From: Craterostigma plantagineum
Taxonomy: Eukaryota; Streptophyta; Magnoliopsida; Lamiales; Linderniaceae
Assembly: GCA_027422505.1 (NCBI GenBank)
Contig: JAPQWV010000050.1
Coordinates: 682,001-746,000, forward strand
DNA: 64,000 nt
Direction of reading: 5' to 3'
In this document: positions 33,411-47,164 of the stretch, piece after piece
Layout: every line of letters begins with the position of its first letter
How positions within the stretch are numbered: the stretch's first letter is position 1
Notes under the pieces: model-generated
The model's input: the letters and a program-made list of their open reading frames with translations, nothing else
Told to the model about the DNA's origin: nothing
Databases searched by the model: none
Position numbers and translations under genes: made by a program

Positions 33411-35949
33411 CAAGAGCCCATTATTAGTCTCAGTAATAATTTAATATTGCATTAAGAAAAAAATTAGAGATTCTGCCACGTGGGCGAATCTGGACCGTAC
33501 AATAATGCCACAGCATACATAGAAACAACAAAGAAGCGATCAAAGATTTTCTCGATCGTTCAGAAAGATCCCATCCCAATTGTGACACGGCAAACGCATG
33601 TGAGACGTGAACGCATTAATTATATAAACCCCACATATCAGACATTAAATATATATATATATATTCATTCATTTTAAGTATATTTAACACAAAGCATATA
33701 ATGTGTGACCACATTTACTACACATGAGAGTACTATACTATCTATCTATTCTTTCTACACCATGTCAACACTCTTTCATATTCCTCCGAACAAAACACTC
33801 TTTCATATAATATTTAATATATATTTAATAGGCCCCAAAGATCTACGATCTGCTCCGATATCACTTTCCAGTATGTAGAGTGTAGAATGAGAGTGACACT
33901 TTTGGGCCCCACATGCTAGATCAACCCTAGACTGCCACGTGTCCCATTGAATTTAGATGAAGGCGATGCTAATATGCTAAGCTAATCTAGTTTTTGTAAT
34001 GGAGAATAATTAATATAGGCATAAGTTGGTTTTGACCTTAAATTTTCTTGATTCGTGTAAGAAATTTAGGGTATTTGCTCATTTATTAGGCACGAGTTCG
34101 AGTTTGGAAATTTGCTTTTATGTTGGTAAAGCTCAGCTCATTCGATTAGTGCGCATTCCACTAGTTCGTTTACGTTTTACTATAACTTCTATTTGACTTA
34201 TTTGTCATTTAGTGTACGATCATACTACTACGGAAAAAAGAGTATGATAAATGTCGTACATTAAGACAATTATATAACATAACATATATATAATACAATG
34301 GTTTGATTAAAATTTAATGTGGCAGGCGTACGTAGGCTTATAGTTTACAGTTGTTCGGCTATAAAAAGGATGTGCAGAAATTACAAAACCTGCAAAGTTA
34401 CTGTTATATGTAGCTATGACTTGAAGCGCGTTTTTGTGATATGTGTAAGTAGATATAAGTAAGGTAAAAGTTGATTTTTGAATTATTTCTTCTCTACTCA
34501 GGGGTAAGTTACACATTTTTATTAATAGAAGTGAAATAATTGTAAGGTCTATATGCTTGCATGTCATATTTATTTAACATAGAAAAGGTTGATATTGTAA
34601 AGATATTAATATGTTTCAGATGACAAGGACAGCTGCGTCCTTATGCGGCAAGTAGAGATTGTATGTCAGATTATATATGTTTTATTAATTACATGCTATC
34701 ATTTTGCCAATATGTTGAAGGTTTTTTAGTATTTTCAGAAATAATTGTTACACACATGATTAAGTAAGTAATGACTTTCATGTTTACTTTTTCCCTCATA
34801 ATAGTAGAAAATTTTCTATTTATAAGGAAATCGAAACCCTGTCTTCCTAGTATAATCTACAATTTAGAACGCATATATGAATAATGTACTTAGTAATTAA
34901 GAAAATAATTTATGTATTGTACAAACCAATGTCACATTCTGAATTTCACAGCTCATCATAGGACCACTGAGAGATTATGATCATCAATCGAATCACTGGT
35001 AATAGCTGAAAAAAACATTCTTAAAATTTGGTCCCTTCACATGCTTCAAGAAGTTAACAAAATACAAAAAAATAAAAATAATAAATCAATTTTTGTGAAT
35101 AGTGCAGTCCGATGGGCAGATGTAAGTAATATTGAACGCAATTAGAAAAAAAATCGTGATTTGAAGCGTGAAAAACACTAATTATTATTTTTTTAAAAAA
35201 AATATATTTGCATTTTACTATGTATTGGCGATAGACAAAAATATCCTATTAAAGGAAGGCTCCCAAACAAGCAGCACCTCACCTGGGAAATACAATGAAC
35301 GCCTCCATATAAATATTTTTTAATAAATGTGTAATGAATGTTATGGAGCTGATAATCTTCCATTTTTTGTGTGTCCCAAAATGAAACATGTTGCAATGAC
35401 AGAATCCTATCTTACTTCAGTAATTATCCACTTTTATATTCCCAAGTTGATTTTTACATTTATTATAAAAAAAAGTATCGCAAAGCATACACATAATTGT
35501 TTATTCACCGACTCTAAAAATGTTAATCATGAATAAATAAAATCCATCGGATTAATTAAGCAATTTAAATGAATTAAATAAATTCCTTGAACGGATTAAT
35601 AAAATTTATGAACAAAATGAATTCATAGTTCAGTGATTAAATAAATTCGTTCAGACTTTTCGAATTCAAGAATGTATTAAATTTTTGAAAGGTTACCGTG
35701 CAACTCTAAATAGAGATGTTTGTTTTCAATTTAAACACACCGAATACATAATGTGAAGGAAAAAAACAGTTTATTCAACTTGTGTATTTTTTATAATAAT
35801 TTATTACTTATTTTATACTTTAATTATTAAATGACAAGATATTGTGGGATATATTCTTTAACAAATTTTCAATTGTTTATAAAATTAAATTGAGTAAGAC
35901 ACGTTTAAGTGGGAAAGAAAGAATACTAATTTAGTTTAAAATATATAAT
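33337..35949. other. AT-rich intergenic DNA, no gene seen
   Basis: TA microsatellites at about 33380-33402 and 33648-33664. Short frames only, none with a recognisable domain. Confidence 0.5.
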
Positions 35950-35954
35950 AAAAT

Positions 35955-38615
35955 TGTTGGGGTTGAGCGGTAATATTTAATTCTGGGCCAGCGGTAGTTG
36001 TATTTGGACTCCGTGACAATTTATCGGGATATTAATTAAAGCCAAAATGACACCGAGAGAACACAGAGATTTTTACGTGGTTCGGCCAATACCGCCTACA
36101 TCCACGGAGAGACAATAGTTTTACTATATTGAGAATATTACACCGTACAAAATAACACTCGTGTTTAAACCCAAAACCCCGAGACTCCTTACCCACCAGG
36201 GTAATGTTTTTGTACCCACTCTCAAATTACCACAGTAAAACTACACCCGCTCTCACCCTTATCCACCCGGACAAGATTTTTCTTTTTTTTTCTTTTTCTT
36301 TCCTCTCATTTTTTTTCTCTCTCACTTCACCCTCTCTCTCTCTCTCTCTATCTCTCGTTTTTGGGTATCTATTACATTAATCACCTAACCCTATTTATAG
36401 GTGTTTAGGAGCCCAAAGCACGTAAGTGCTTAGCTCATAGGTGATCAAATTCAATTTGATCTCCTATGGTTTTCTTCTCCATCATTGAAAAGTCAACAAT
36501 CTCACCCCTTTTCAATATCTGCGCCTTCTTTAGAGAGCACTCCAGCGAACCCGAGAATGAGAGTAACCCGTTCGTAAATACCACGAACGTTCATTGGCCT
36601 TCCTTGTAGCACCTACACATAATCGAATCAAGAATTCTGATCCTACCCTACTTGATTCATTCAGCGGCCAATCTTATGTGCAGCTATGTTGAACCGACTC
36701 GACCCGTCGATTCCCGAAGAGGGACTTCGATGCAACCCCTTCTCCAGCAGGACTTTCCTTCTCACCATCGTCTGCCTTTATACCACGCGCGCGATTTTCG
36801 TGAACCCATCGAAGTCTGAGTATTATATCATACTCACGTCCAGACGATACAAACCTTTGCACTCTTCTCCCTTTGGTAGGACCATTCCGCCATGTGTGAT
36901 TTCCAGACTCCCCCTGCTATGAAAACCCCATAGCCCTGGAATCTGACTGGCTCAAGAATATTAAATTCTATGCAAATTTGAGACAACGTCACACCACCCA
37001 AAATGTGTACCGCTCCGTCAACCATTTTGATCTTCCCCGTTCCAACACACCGAACAACACAACGATATCCATCAGCCCATGGAGATCGAAAAACCGTTCG
37101 CAATTTCCAGAACGCATCAAAATATTCTCTTGGAGCAAACATGAATTTATATTCTTCTTCCTGAGAACGAGTGCCATCATTAGAGACCGTGAGAATGTCT
37201 CCAAGATAAACAGTGTGCTACCTCCGTTGTGGAATTTTCCTAGCCGCATGTCCTTCTTCCTCCAAGTTGGACAGGTTTTACTGATGTGTCCCGGCTCACC
37301 ACACTGTAGCATCACATGCCCTTCCCGCCACCTGGACTTGGACCTGCTGCTGTCCCCAAATCCCCTGGCGTATCACCTTCCTCTATGATTCACTCTAAAA
37401 AATAGTCAACGCCCAACTATCACCATAATTTGACCGCCTTCTCTTTTCTTGCTCCAAAGAGTTGACTCCACCATCCGTCTGCACCGTCTCGTACCGGATG
37501 GTTGTGATCAAATTATCACCCGAATCAGGAAGCGAGGTAAGAAGTAACAGGGCCTTACTTCTTCCTTTCCGACACATCTTGACCCCAAAATTTCCGTCAT
37601 TAACTCCGACTTTTTCTTGTCTCCCTATCAAAGCTTATCACCCTAGCCTTGACAAATGAGCACATCCTTCACTCTTCTCTGCCGCAGAGTGAAACCTCCC
37701 GCACCAGCACATTGTCGCACTTTGCTGTCATCCGTCGTTATTACGCTTGCAGAGATTTAACAGCCCGGCCCAAATAGTACTGATCAGATATTTCCCAAGA
37801 AAGGCTAACGACCTGCCTCACAGCACTATTGCCATAACTCGCCAAAACTGCACCGCCGCACAAGCTCCGCCCACACCGAGCATCCCATCAACGATAACCA
37901 TCTTGTACCATTATTTTTAGCACAAGGCATCACCTCGTTGAACCTCGCTCTGACACTGGCTCCCCCCGAACGACATTCCCTTCTAATATCTTTTCTGATG
38001 TGGAAGATCAGACACAGCTGCAACCACAGAGCATACTTAGAATATCAGTAGGGCAAGGCTCTGATACCACTTGTTGGGGTTGAGCGGTAATATTTAATTC
38101 TGGGTCAGCGGTAGTTGTATTTGGACTCCGTGACAATTTATCGGGATATTAATTAAAGCCAAAATGACACCGAGAGAACACAGAGATTTTTACGTGGTTC
38201 GGCCAATACCGCCTACATCCACGGAGAGACAATAGTTTTACTATATTTGAGAATATTACACCGTACAAAATAACACTCGTGTTTAAACCCAAAACCCCGA
38301 GACTCCTTACCCACCAGGGTAATGTTTTTGTACCCACTCTCAAATACCACAGTAAAACTACACCCGCTCTCACCCTTATCCACCCGGACAAGATTTTTCT
38401 TTTTTTTTCTTTTTCTTTCCTCTCATTTTTTTTCTCTCTCACTTCACCCTCTCTCTCTCTCTCTCTATCTCTCGTTTTTGGGTATCTATTACATTAATCA
38501 CCTAACCCTATTTATAGGTGTTTAGGAGCCCAAAGCACGTAAGTGCTTAGCTCATAGGTGATCAAATTCAATTTGATCTCCTATGGTTTTCTTCTCCATC
38601 ATTGAAAAGTCAACA
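35955..38615 (-). mobile_element. Non-autonomous LTR retrotransposon, 544-bp LTRs
   Basis: The LTRs at 35955-36498 and 38072-38615 (TGTTGGGGTTGAG...GTCAACA) are nearly identical and flanked by AAAAT on both sides (35950-35954, 38616-38620). The inverted primer-binding site GCTCTGATACCA (38058-38069) next to the right LTR and a purine tract GAAAAGGGGTGAGAT (minus strand) by the left LTR show it is read on the minus strand. The 1.57-kb interior has only broken gag-like sequence, so it needs proteins from another element. Confidence 0.93.
36834..37315 (-). pseudogene. gag-like remnant with zinc knuckle
   Basis: One frame holds a CCHC-type knuckle CGEPGHISKTCP followed by a Lys-rich segment; the second part (APREYFDAFWKLRTVFRSPW) continues in another frame. 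No protease, integrase or RT was found. It is too broken to assign a lineage. Confidence 0.55.
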
Positions 38616-38620
38616 AAAAT

Positions 38621-39289
38621 AAGGATATAGTGGTAATTATTCTTTAAATTGACATATCAAGACAGTTTCTATGAGGAGGAAATTATGCATTCACAAACCT
38701 CAAAATTGCTTTTACAAACACATCTCAAAAGAGGCGTAAATCGATCTATTTGGGTTCATAATGCGATTATAGGCATAGAGTAGTAGATAGGGCACCCTTC
38801 GCTGATATTAAAATGCGCTGAAAAACATAAATTCCATTCCGATAAGAACAAGATATTTATATGTATATATATGTAGTTATTTATTTCTCATAGTGTAGTG
38901 GCACTCACCAATAATGGTTGTAACAAGTTGGAATTGTGGTTCAAGCACTTCGAATGAAGCTCATTCGATTCAATTCATTCACCTAATTCAATTCTCCACA
39001 CAAGTCACGTGACTTAACACGTGTTTTAATCGTTAGTACACAGCATCACCTAGTAAAAAATGAAATGAAAATTTCACAATTTAATTTAAAAACACATACT
39101 AATTATATCCAACTATTATAACATTAATTACTCTGGTTGGGTAGACGCTTTACCTACAAACTACAGACGACATAGGCAAGCAAAGCAGCACAGACAGCTT
39201 TGCCTTAAAACAAAAATAAATACAAAAATAAATAAATAAAAAAGACGAGAGAAATAACTCAAAACTGATTGCTAAGCTCGGATTTTTAA
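38621..39289. other. 3' flank of the split CRF gene
   Basis: AT-rich DNA between the LTR element and the stop codon of the CRF gene; probably includes its 3' UTR. Nothing else seen. Confidence 0.5.
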
Positions 39290-39809
39290 TTAAATCGCTA
39301 ATAAAGGATCCGACCCGAAGTCCTCAAACCCGAGAAGAGCGTCATCCCAATCCATCAACGGGTCATCGTTATATCTTCCCAAGTCGATGGGTGCGGATAT
39401 GTCGTGACCCGAAAGACCCGTTTGATCGAACAAATCGGGTATATCGGAACCCGACCCTTCGAACCCAAACCCGGCTAACAAGTCTTCGTCGACAATAGGA
39501 AATACGGAACCGAAATCTGAGAAACAACAGTCTTCCTCGTTACAAACGGCGTCGTTCGACAGGGCGGAGTTAGAGGCGGACATTAGCACGGACTTCGGTG
39601 AATCTAAGGCTTTTCCGGCGTCGTACAACGGGGTTTTCCGTCCGAGCGCCGCCGCGGCTTCCGGCGGAGGGGCGTCGCTGGTGTTGCCGAAGTTGGTGAG
39701 CGCGTGGGGTCCACGGAGCTTGATAGCCGCGTGGTCGTAGACCAGCGCAGCCTCCTCCGCCGTGTCGTAGGTGCCCAGCCAGAGGCGTGTACGCCGACTA
39801 GGATCTCTG
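39290..39809 (-). pseudogene. CRF gene, 3' piece (rest of AP2 domain and acidic tail)
   Basis: Begins at the CTCTG duplication and runs through [20 protein letters not shown] and [10 protein letters not shown] to an acidic C-terminal region ([25 protein letters not shown]) and the stop. It has no in-frame start of its own near the insertion. Confidence 0.9.
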
Positions 39810-42591
39810 TGTTGAAAATATAAACTTGATTTGGGCTTGGACTATTAAGAGGTGGATTTAATATTTGGGCTAAGAAGGATCACAAGCCCAATATCTAGAA
39901 GGTTACGGAAAATCTAGAGAAATCCATAGAACCTTATAGAACCTAGATATTCTTAGGGAGAATTCTAGAAATGTGATGTGTTGGCTTAATCTTAAGGGGG
40001 TAGAAACTAGTATAAATAGGGGTGAGGTCTTAGCATTTGTATTAAGCAATCAAGCAAGTGAAACCAAATCTAAGTGTTGTATAAAGCCTCTTCCTCTAAA
40101 TACTATCCTTCGAATTCTCCCTTCCGATATAACTTCTATTTCCAACAAAGTGGTATCAGAGCACTTCTATATCCAACAAAGTGGTATCAGAGCTAGAAGA
40201 TCCTACGGCGATGGCGAGTGGCATGGTTCCCTTCCAAGTCCCGACACTCAACAAGAGCAACTACGACAATTGGAGTATCAAGATGAGGGCGCTCCTCGGA
40301 TCACAAGACGTATGGGATATCGTGGAGAAAGGCTACGTCGAGCCGAAGAACGAAGAAACCGAATCTCAAACTCAAAAGGATAGTTTGAGAGAATTGCGAA
40401 AGAGAGACAAGAAAGCTCTCTACCTAATCTATCAAGGATTAGATGACGACGCTTTCGAGAAGATTTCGGAAGCAAAGACTGCCAAGGAAGCATGGGAGAA
40501 GCTTCAAACGTCGTATAAAGGAGCGGATCCGGTAAAGAAGGTACGTCTTCAAACTTTAAGAGCCGAGTTTGAAGCCTTGCATATGAAACAAGATGAAGTT
40601 GTGTCGGACTACTTCTCGAGGGTATTAGGAATAACCAATCAACTAAAGAGAAATGGTGAGAAAATTGATGATGTTAGAATCATGGAGAAAATTCTTCGAT
40701 CGTTAGATTCGAAATTCGAGCATATCGTAGCCATCATAGAAGAAACTAAGGATCTAGAAGAAATGACGATGGAGCAACTATTGGGCTCACTGCAAGCCCA
40801 TGAGGAAAAGAAAAGGAAGAAGGAAGGGATCGTAGAACAACTACTTAAGTTGCAAGTTAATTCTGCAAAAGAAAAGGAAAATGAGGAAAAATATCAAGGA
40901 CGAGGCTACAGGCAAGGATATAGAGGAGAACGAGGCGGAGGCCGCGGACACATATACGAACGAGGCTGGAGGCCCAACATCGACGACCACGATAATCATC
41001 AAGGAAATGATTATCCGACAAGAGGATACTGGAGAGGTAATTCAAGACCAAGGTATGACAAATCACATATTAAGTGCTATAATTGTCAGAAAATTCGGAC
41101 ATTACGCTTCCGAGTGTCGAGCCGGTAGAATCAGTAAAGTCGAAGAGAGAGCTAACTACATTGAAGAGAAAAATCAAGAAGAAGAGATTCTACTGCTAGC
41201 CCATAAGGATATTGAGATCGGTGAACGCAATGAGTGGTACCCGGACATTGGTGGGAGCAATCGCAAGAGAAGCATGTCCATGGAGTATGAGTTAGTGAGT
41301 GATGACGTCAAATTTGGAGAAGAACATAACATCCTAGTGGAAGGTAACAATAACATTCTCAGTCAAGATGTGATAATCAACGAAGAAGAAGAGGATGAGA
41401 GTATGCCATACGTCGAAGAAATCATGGAGCAACCAGTGATAGAGCAGACAAGAGAAGAGCTCAATACTCAGCTTGCTTTACCCCCTGCGAGATTTGAGGA
41501 AGACGAAAACTCAATTGAGGGAGTCTCACACTTCAAGATCCAACAAGAAGTATCCAAGGTAACTAAAAATCAAAACAATCAAACTCTCATTTGTCTCTTT
41601 GCAGATGGTGGGTCGGTGAGGTTTCAAGATGCTAAGGACGAGAAAGATATCATGCATGAGAAAATTAAAGATATCAAGAAAACTGAGATACGGGAGTTAA
41701 GACCAATTCAAGTATGGCCTAAAGAAGAAGGTGAAAGAAATACAACAAACTTGGCGTCTGAAGGCTACAGTAAAGAAGCAGATATCGGCTATGACGAGAA
41801 TAATGAGAGATTACAAGAAATGGATATTAAATCTGCCCTCTTGGATGGTGTTCTCGAGAAAGATACATGCATAAAGCAACTAGAAGAATATGAAGCATCC
41901 AATGAGATGAAGAACGCACTACATGGGTTGAAGAAAACACGAAGAGCTTGGAACTCACTAATCAACAAGAACCCCCACAAGAGAAATATGAGAATACAAC
42001 AAGAGGAGCCAAACAAGATTCTCAGGGATGACAGGTCGGCAGTAAAATTAGCTAAGAATGCAATCTGCCATGATCGAAGACAGCGCATTACAAGGAAGGA
42101 AGTGAAGCTGGAGTACGTAAAGTCCAAAGATCAAGTATCCGATATTTTCTACCAAGCCACTGAAGAATACCCCATTCTACTATGAAGTTTGCTCGTAATA
42201 CCAAATCAAGTTTAAGGGGGGGTGTTGAAAATATAAACTTGATTTGGGCTTGGACTATTAAGAGGTGGATTTAATATTTGGGCTAAGAAGGATCACAAGC
42301 CCAATATCTAGAAGGTTACGGAAAATCTAGAGAAATCCATAGAACCTTATAGAACCTAGATATTCTTAGGGAGAATTCTAGAAATGTGATGTGTTGGCTT
42401 AATCTTAAGGGGGTAGAAACTAGTATAAATAGGGGTGAGGTCTTAGCATTTGTATTAAGCAATCAAGCAAGTGAAACCAAATCTAAGTGTTGTATAAAGC
42501 CTCTTCCTCTAAATACTATCCTTCGAATTCTCCCTTCCGATATAACTTCTATTTCCAACAAAGTGGTATCAGAGCACTTCTATATCCAACA
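39810..42591 (+). mobile_element. Internally deleted Ty1-copia element in the CRF gene
   Basis: LTRs 39810-40178 and 42223-42591 (369 bp each, apparently identical), opening TGTTGAAAATATAAACTTG and closing ATATCCAACA. The duplication CTCTG lies on both sides (39805-39809, 42592-42596). The primer site TGGTATCAGAGC (40182-40193) is complementary to initiator-Met tRNA; the purine tract AAGGGGGGG is at 42214-42222. The LTR itself ends with an extra copy of the primer-site region (CAACAAAGTGGTATCAGAGC), so the LTR seems to have been extended over a former primer site. It lies antisense to the CRF gene. Confidence 0.95.
40211..42185 (+). pseudogene. Copia gag plus remnants of protease, RT and RNase H
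   Basis: gag starts at ATG 40211 (NKSNYDNWSIKMRALLGSQD) and runs to a zinc knuckle at about 41070-41125, where one extra base splits the motif between two frames (CYNCQK in one, FGHYASEC in the next). The second frame then stays open to 42185. It contains worn pieces of protease (WYPDIGGSN), of the protease-to-RT linker (VKFGEEHNILVEGNNNIL), RT (DIKSALLDGVLEKD, ALHGLKKTRRAWNSLI) and RNase H (KLEYVKSKDQVSDIF). The integrase core and RT catalytic YVDD are gone. It should depend on another element to move. Confidence 0.8.
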
Positions 42592-42647
42592 CTCTGATCT
42601 CGGCGGCCCATTTCCCCCACGGCCTCCGACGCACGCCGCGAAACTTC
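42592..42647 (-). pseudogene. CRF gene, 56-bp middle piece
   Basis: This short island between two retroelements encodes FRGVRRRPWGKWAAEIR, the start of the AP2/ERF domain. It is bounded by ACTTC on one side and CTCTG on the other, the target duplications of the two elements. Confidence 0.93.
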
Positions 42648-43749
42648 TGTTATCCCCGGATATAACCGGTTAAATATTCGAGTCTATTCGAAGGACGCGG
42701 GAAACATTCCCCGCGGAAAAACAGTCCTCTGCCAGAAAACTACCCGAGCGACACCTCGCAAGAAACGTCCCGAGGCGAGCCGAGCCCGAAGAGGCGTTTG
42801 CGAGGAATGGGGCCTTCCTCGAGCACTATCGAGGACATTACACGAGCGAGGAAGCCAGGGAGCGCATAGGCCCACGTGAGATAACAGAGTGGATTTAAGG
42901 ACCAAAGTGAAACATTCTAGAAGGTTTTATGTAAGCAGGAAAGACCATGCAAGGAAGGATATAAAAATATGTCATCAATCGTGGGATGGCCAAGTAGTAG
43001 GAAACCCCACCCATGAATGTTGGACAACGTGCGAAACAAATAGTGAGAAGTGGGGCGGTTAGATAAGGACCAAATACTGATAAATACTCGGAGCTTCTAG
43101 GGAAGAAAGGGGATTAATCTTTCTACTGCAATTATCTAGCGATGACTACAATATACACTTTAGAGATATTTCGCCCGAGATAGCCCGAAAGCCCGAGAAG
43201 AAAAGAGGACGACCCGAGTAGGTCGGTCTTGAGGCACGAAGATATTAGGCCGAGTCGATCGACCCCGACATCGGCGAGAACGAGCCGAGCATGAGCGACC
43301 CGAGCACGACGACATGAGCAGCCCGAGTATGTCAACATGAACGAGCCAAACAACTAAATCATAAGACGCGAAGTGGGCATGTCGAGCCGGTCGCACTTCG
43401 TAAGGAGAACGTGAGAAGAACGTGGGAGAACCACGTTGCCGCGAGAGGTCCGCAAAAGAAGCGGGCTTGGGTGATGACCAGGTCAAGGCGAGGCTAGTAT
43501 AAAAGGTAATAGCCGAGTCACTTCGGAAGAGGGGGGACGAACACAGAAACTGTCCTTTATGCCTAACACCTGTAATTACCCGTTTATGATCAACGATGAT
43601 TTATCTGACTTGAGCGTCGGAGGGGCGTCGCCGAAACGGCGCCTTTCTAGCTCATTTTCTTTGGCGTTTCAGGCATTCTACGACAGCGACGGGGACCAAC
43701 GGTCTATTCTACGCGCCAGCGTGGGGAGACGATTTTTCGGGACGCATCA
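42648..43749 (+). repeat. Left LTR of the LARD-like element
   Basis: Near-identical to 48673-49773. ORFs inside it recur in both copies and are LTR sequence, not genes. Confidence 0.93.
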
Positions 43750-46700
43750 ATTGGCGCCGTCTGTGGGAACGATTGAAGATAGTACGATGCGTTTCGATGA
43801 AATCTGTCTGCTCCGAAGTCGTTAGCCATCGTGACCTCCCCGTCGCCGTCGACCAAGACCACCACCGTGAACGAGTCAAAAACAAGCCTTTGTAAACGAA
43901 TATGCAGATCACCGAGGCCACAAATCCCGAACAAGGTTGTCGCAGCTAACACACTCGCATCCCCACCGCGAGCGGGTGATCCTTGCGAAGGTATCGACAG
44001 CCCCGAGCACAACAACGGTGAACGCACCGTCGAGGCTCGCACGGGCCAGTCGCCTTCATGATCGACACAGGGCGAACGGGACACAAAGTCGACCCGAGCG
44101 ATGGTTTCTTATGAGGCGCGGAGATCCAACCAATTCATTATCTCTTCAATCTCAAATTTTCAGTGGCAGGTGACGGCTAAAAACTGAGTGAACGATGGCA
44201 ACGGAAAAACCCAGACTACCTCCCAAAAAAGATAAGAAATACACTGGACCCGCTTAGAAGAGTTTGCATGCCCGAATATTCAGCCGTATATCTCGGCATA
44301 ACTATCACTAACGATAAAGCCGAGCCAACCACCAGGCTCGCAAGAAAGCCCACCTACACATGGAGTGACCTCGTACAACCTGAAAATGGCTGTATACGAT
44401 GCAATCAAATTTCCAAGTTGCATCGGTCCCGAAAGATCCTATGGAAGAATCTCAAAGAATCGAACAAATCGGCTTATCTCACGCGAGATAAAAGGTACCC
44501 ACTACGTGTTTCTTATGACAACGTTGTTCTTTCGTGACCCAGGAGTTTTGAGAGCCGAATCGATGGTGACTCGTTTGGAGAAAAAAATCATACACTCGCG
44601 ATTTCCGTACTTCTCAAGGGAACACACCATGAAAACGATGCACGTAACCATGAAGGCGAACTCCGTTGCCCCCATTCAGTCTCCTTTCACAGATCCACCG
44701 TTGATCGGAAGTGGGCTGTAAGTTTTTAAACATGTCAGGTTTTGGTACCAATTTAGAACATTGGGGCTGATTTTGTTATTCATCTAAGGAGCGAATAATG
44801 CAAATTCTGAAATGCGAGATACCATAGTGATATTACTAAAAGATGATGGATGTTCTGTTATTTAGGGAGGCTTAGTTGCAGGAAATCTGAAATCCAGGGA
44901 TCAAACTCATGTTTATTACAAGCTTTGGGTAGTTGTATTGTAGTTATATGGTTTTAACAGGCCTTTAGTTTATTGATTTTGGAGTATTTTGGCCTGCAAT
45001 ATGTGAATATATTATGGGTTGCTGCGCGAATAGTCATGGTAGGCTGATGGAATTAAGTTTGCTGGGCCGCGGAATAATAATTACTTGGACCGATGATTGG
45101 ATAGTTTGTATATGCCTTTTACTCCTGATATTCGTTGCTGGAACTATTTTTCCTTTAGCCTCTGTAACTGCCTAGTTGCTGAAATTACACGGGTCTGTAA
45201 ACCTTCTCTATCACGATTGAAATCTGTCTAAATTTTCAATGCCCATATCTCCGAAAAGTTAACCTGGACGCTCGATGGAACAGTATTAACACCGATATAT
45301 ACGGACTTGATTACACCTTCACCGCTTCCTTTGAGCTATTTAAGTGCAGGAATTCCCGAGCGCTTGCCGGCGCTCGTGAATATTTTTGGCAGGCTTAGTC
45401 TATTTCAGGAAAATTCACGTCTATCTGGAAAACTAACTGGGACAGCGTGAGCCTATGCATGCGGGTGTCATATGAGAGGCATAGTCGAGACAGATCGATA
45501 GTTCGCCCTCGGCCGCGATTCGACGCAATCGCAGCCGGTCGACCCTCACCTTAAGCCAAAAAGGCGTTGGGAACTAGCCCGAGGAATCAGCCGGATCATT
45601 TCTGATGAGATAGCTTGCCGATGTTGCTACCCTCGCTGTCCAACAACGCCAACCATTACGAGCTAATTAACTGAGAGCCCAATATCAAGGCCTGACCGAG
45701 CAGCATGCTTTGCCATGGTTCAATCATCCCAACCCCATCAGGAACAACCTTCAAAGTCATGGGAAACAGAAAATTAAAGCCAAGCAATGATATCACATGC
45801 CCAAATGAACCTAGCCCTCGAGAAAATCAAATAAAACTGCAGGGATTTCGCCAAATCGGAGGTATATCTTACTTTCATAATACTTTAGATGCTTAACAGA
45901 TCGTTTCCCGAGGAATCGATGATGGATCGGGGAAGCAGCCAAAGAAAACAGACCATCTACGATTTTCTGATGAGAAACAAAAAGGGATGACGAGACCAAT
46001 GCACGAGGATTCATGGTCGCTTGTCGATAAGACGGAGACACTTGTTGGTAATTGCGTTCGAAAACAGTTTGTAAGTTTTTAAAAGTTTTTTGGGATGATT
46101 ACTAATTCGAGGCTGATTTGTTCGAGAAGTGGGTAGTAGAAAATTTGAAATCTAACATGCCAAAAAAGATATTTTTGAAAGAATATAGATATTCTATTAT
46201 ACACGAAACTAGTTGCATGAAATTTGAGGCCCGAGGGTCAACACAGGATTGATGGTATTAAGGAACAGTTATTGCATATTTTGAAATTTATGTGACTACT
46301 ATGGGATGAATTTTTCCGGCTCTTACTGCATTTCTCGGATTAAGCTTCTAATATTATATTGATTTTTCGGGGATGAATTTTATGCTGCGGGGGAGAAATT
46401 AGTGGGGCCTGACATTATTGGATTACTGGAACTTAATTTGCTACTTGCCAGAATAAACTGGTTGGACATGCCAGTACTGATTTTTATGAGTTGATTATTT
46501 GAAGTTACTTATCTATTCTTAATGGACTATGCAAACCAACTAACCTTAGTCAAAGGAATTACGAGCGTCGGGTAGCTAAAAAATTTATAAAACAGCGCTA
46601 CACGGACGGTTGAGATTTGGACAGCTCGGAGTTCTAAAGTACAGTCACCCACCAATATTGGAATAGAGGCATGATCTCTTCGGGAATTCTAAAAACCGTT

Positions 46701-47104
46701 CTGCACGGCTGTTTGAATACTCGGGCCTATGATCGTTTCTGCTGACAGAGTGTTATTGTTCCATTGTTTTATGACGCTACTCACGTGAAACTCTCACCTT
46801 GTTATATCCATGCGTCGAAGCTGTCTGCAGTCGCAGGTGCTTCGCGGAGGATGGGAGAATAAAAAGAAAAAAGAGAGGAAACGAAGGCCGCGATTACCGA
46901 GAGATCGGGACGCGCTCACAGCCCAATATCGCGGCTCCCGATCACCTTCGAGAACAGCCCTATGATGAGGGAGAATCTGCTCAAATCGACGGAGTGACGC
47001 AGCTAAGCTCACAGCTCCCGACCCAAGTTCATACATTGGATGGGCGAAGACCACCACTCGACTCAAGGGGAGATACCCATTATTTTGTTATCATATTGGG
47101 GATC
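43750..47104. other. Non-coding interior of the LARD-like element
   Basis: Short frames only, no gag, protease, integrase or RT motif found on either strand. Confidence 0.6.
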
Positions 47105-47164
47105 TTCGATTTTCCTTCTTAGGTCTTTTCGAAGAAATCGAAGGCCTTGGAAGAAACAAGGTTC

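Noticed and set aside
42684..43486. Several ORFs repeated at 48709-49510
   Set aside because: They are the same LTR sequence in two copies; no retroviral or host domain.
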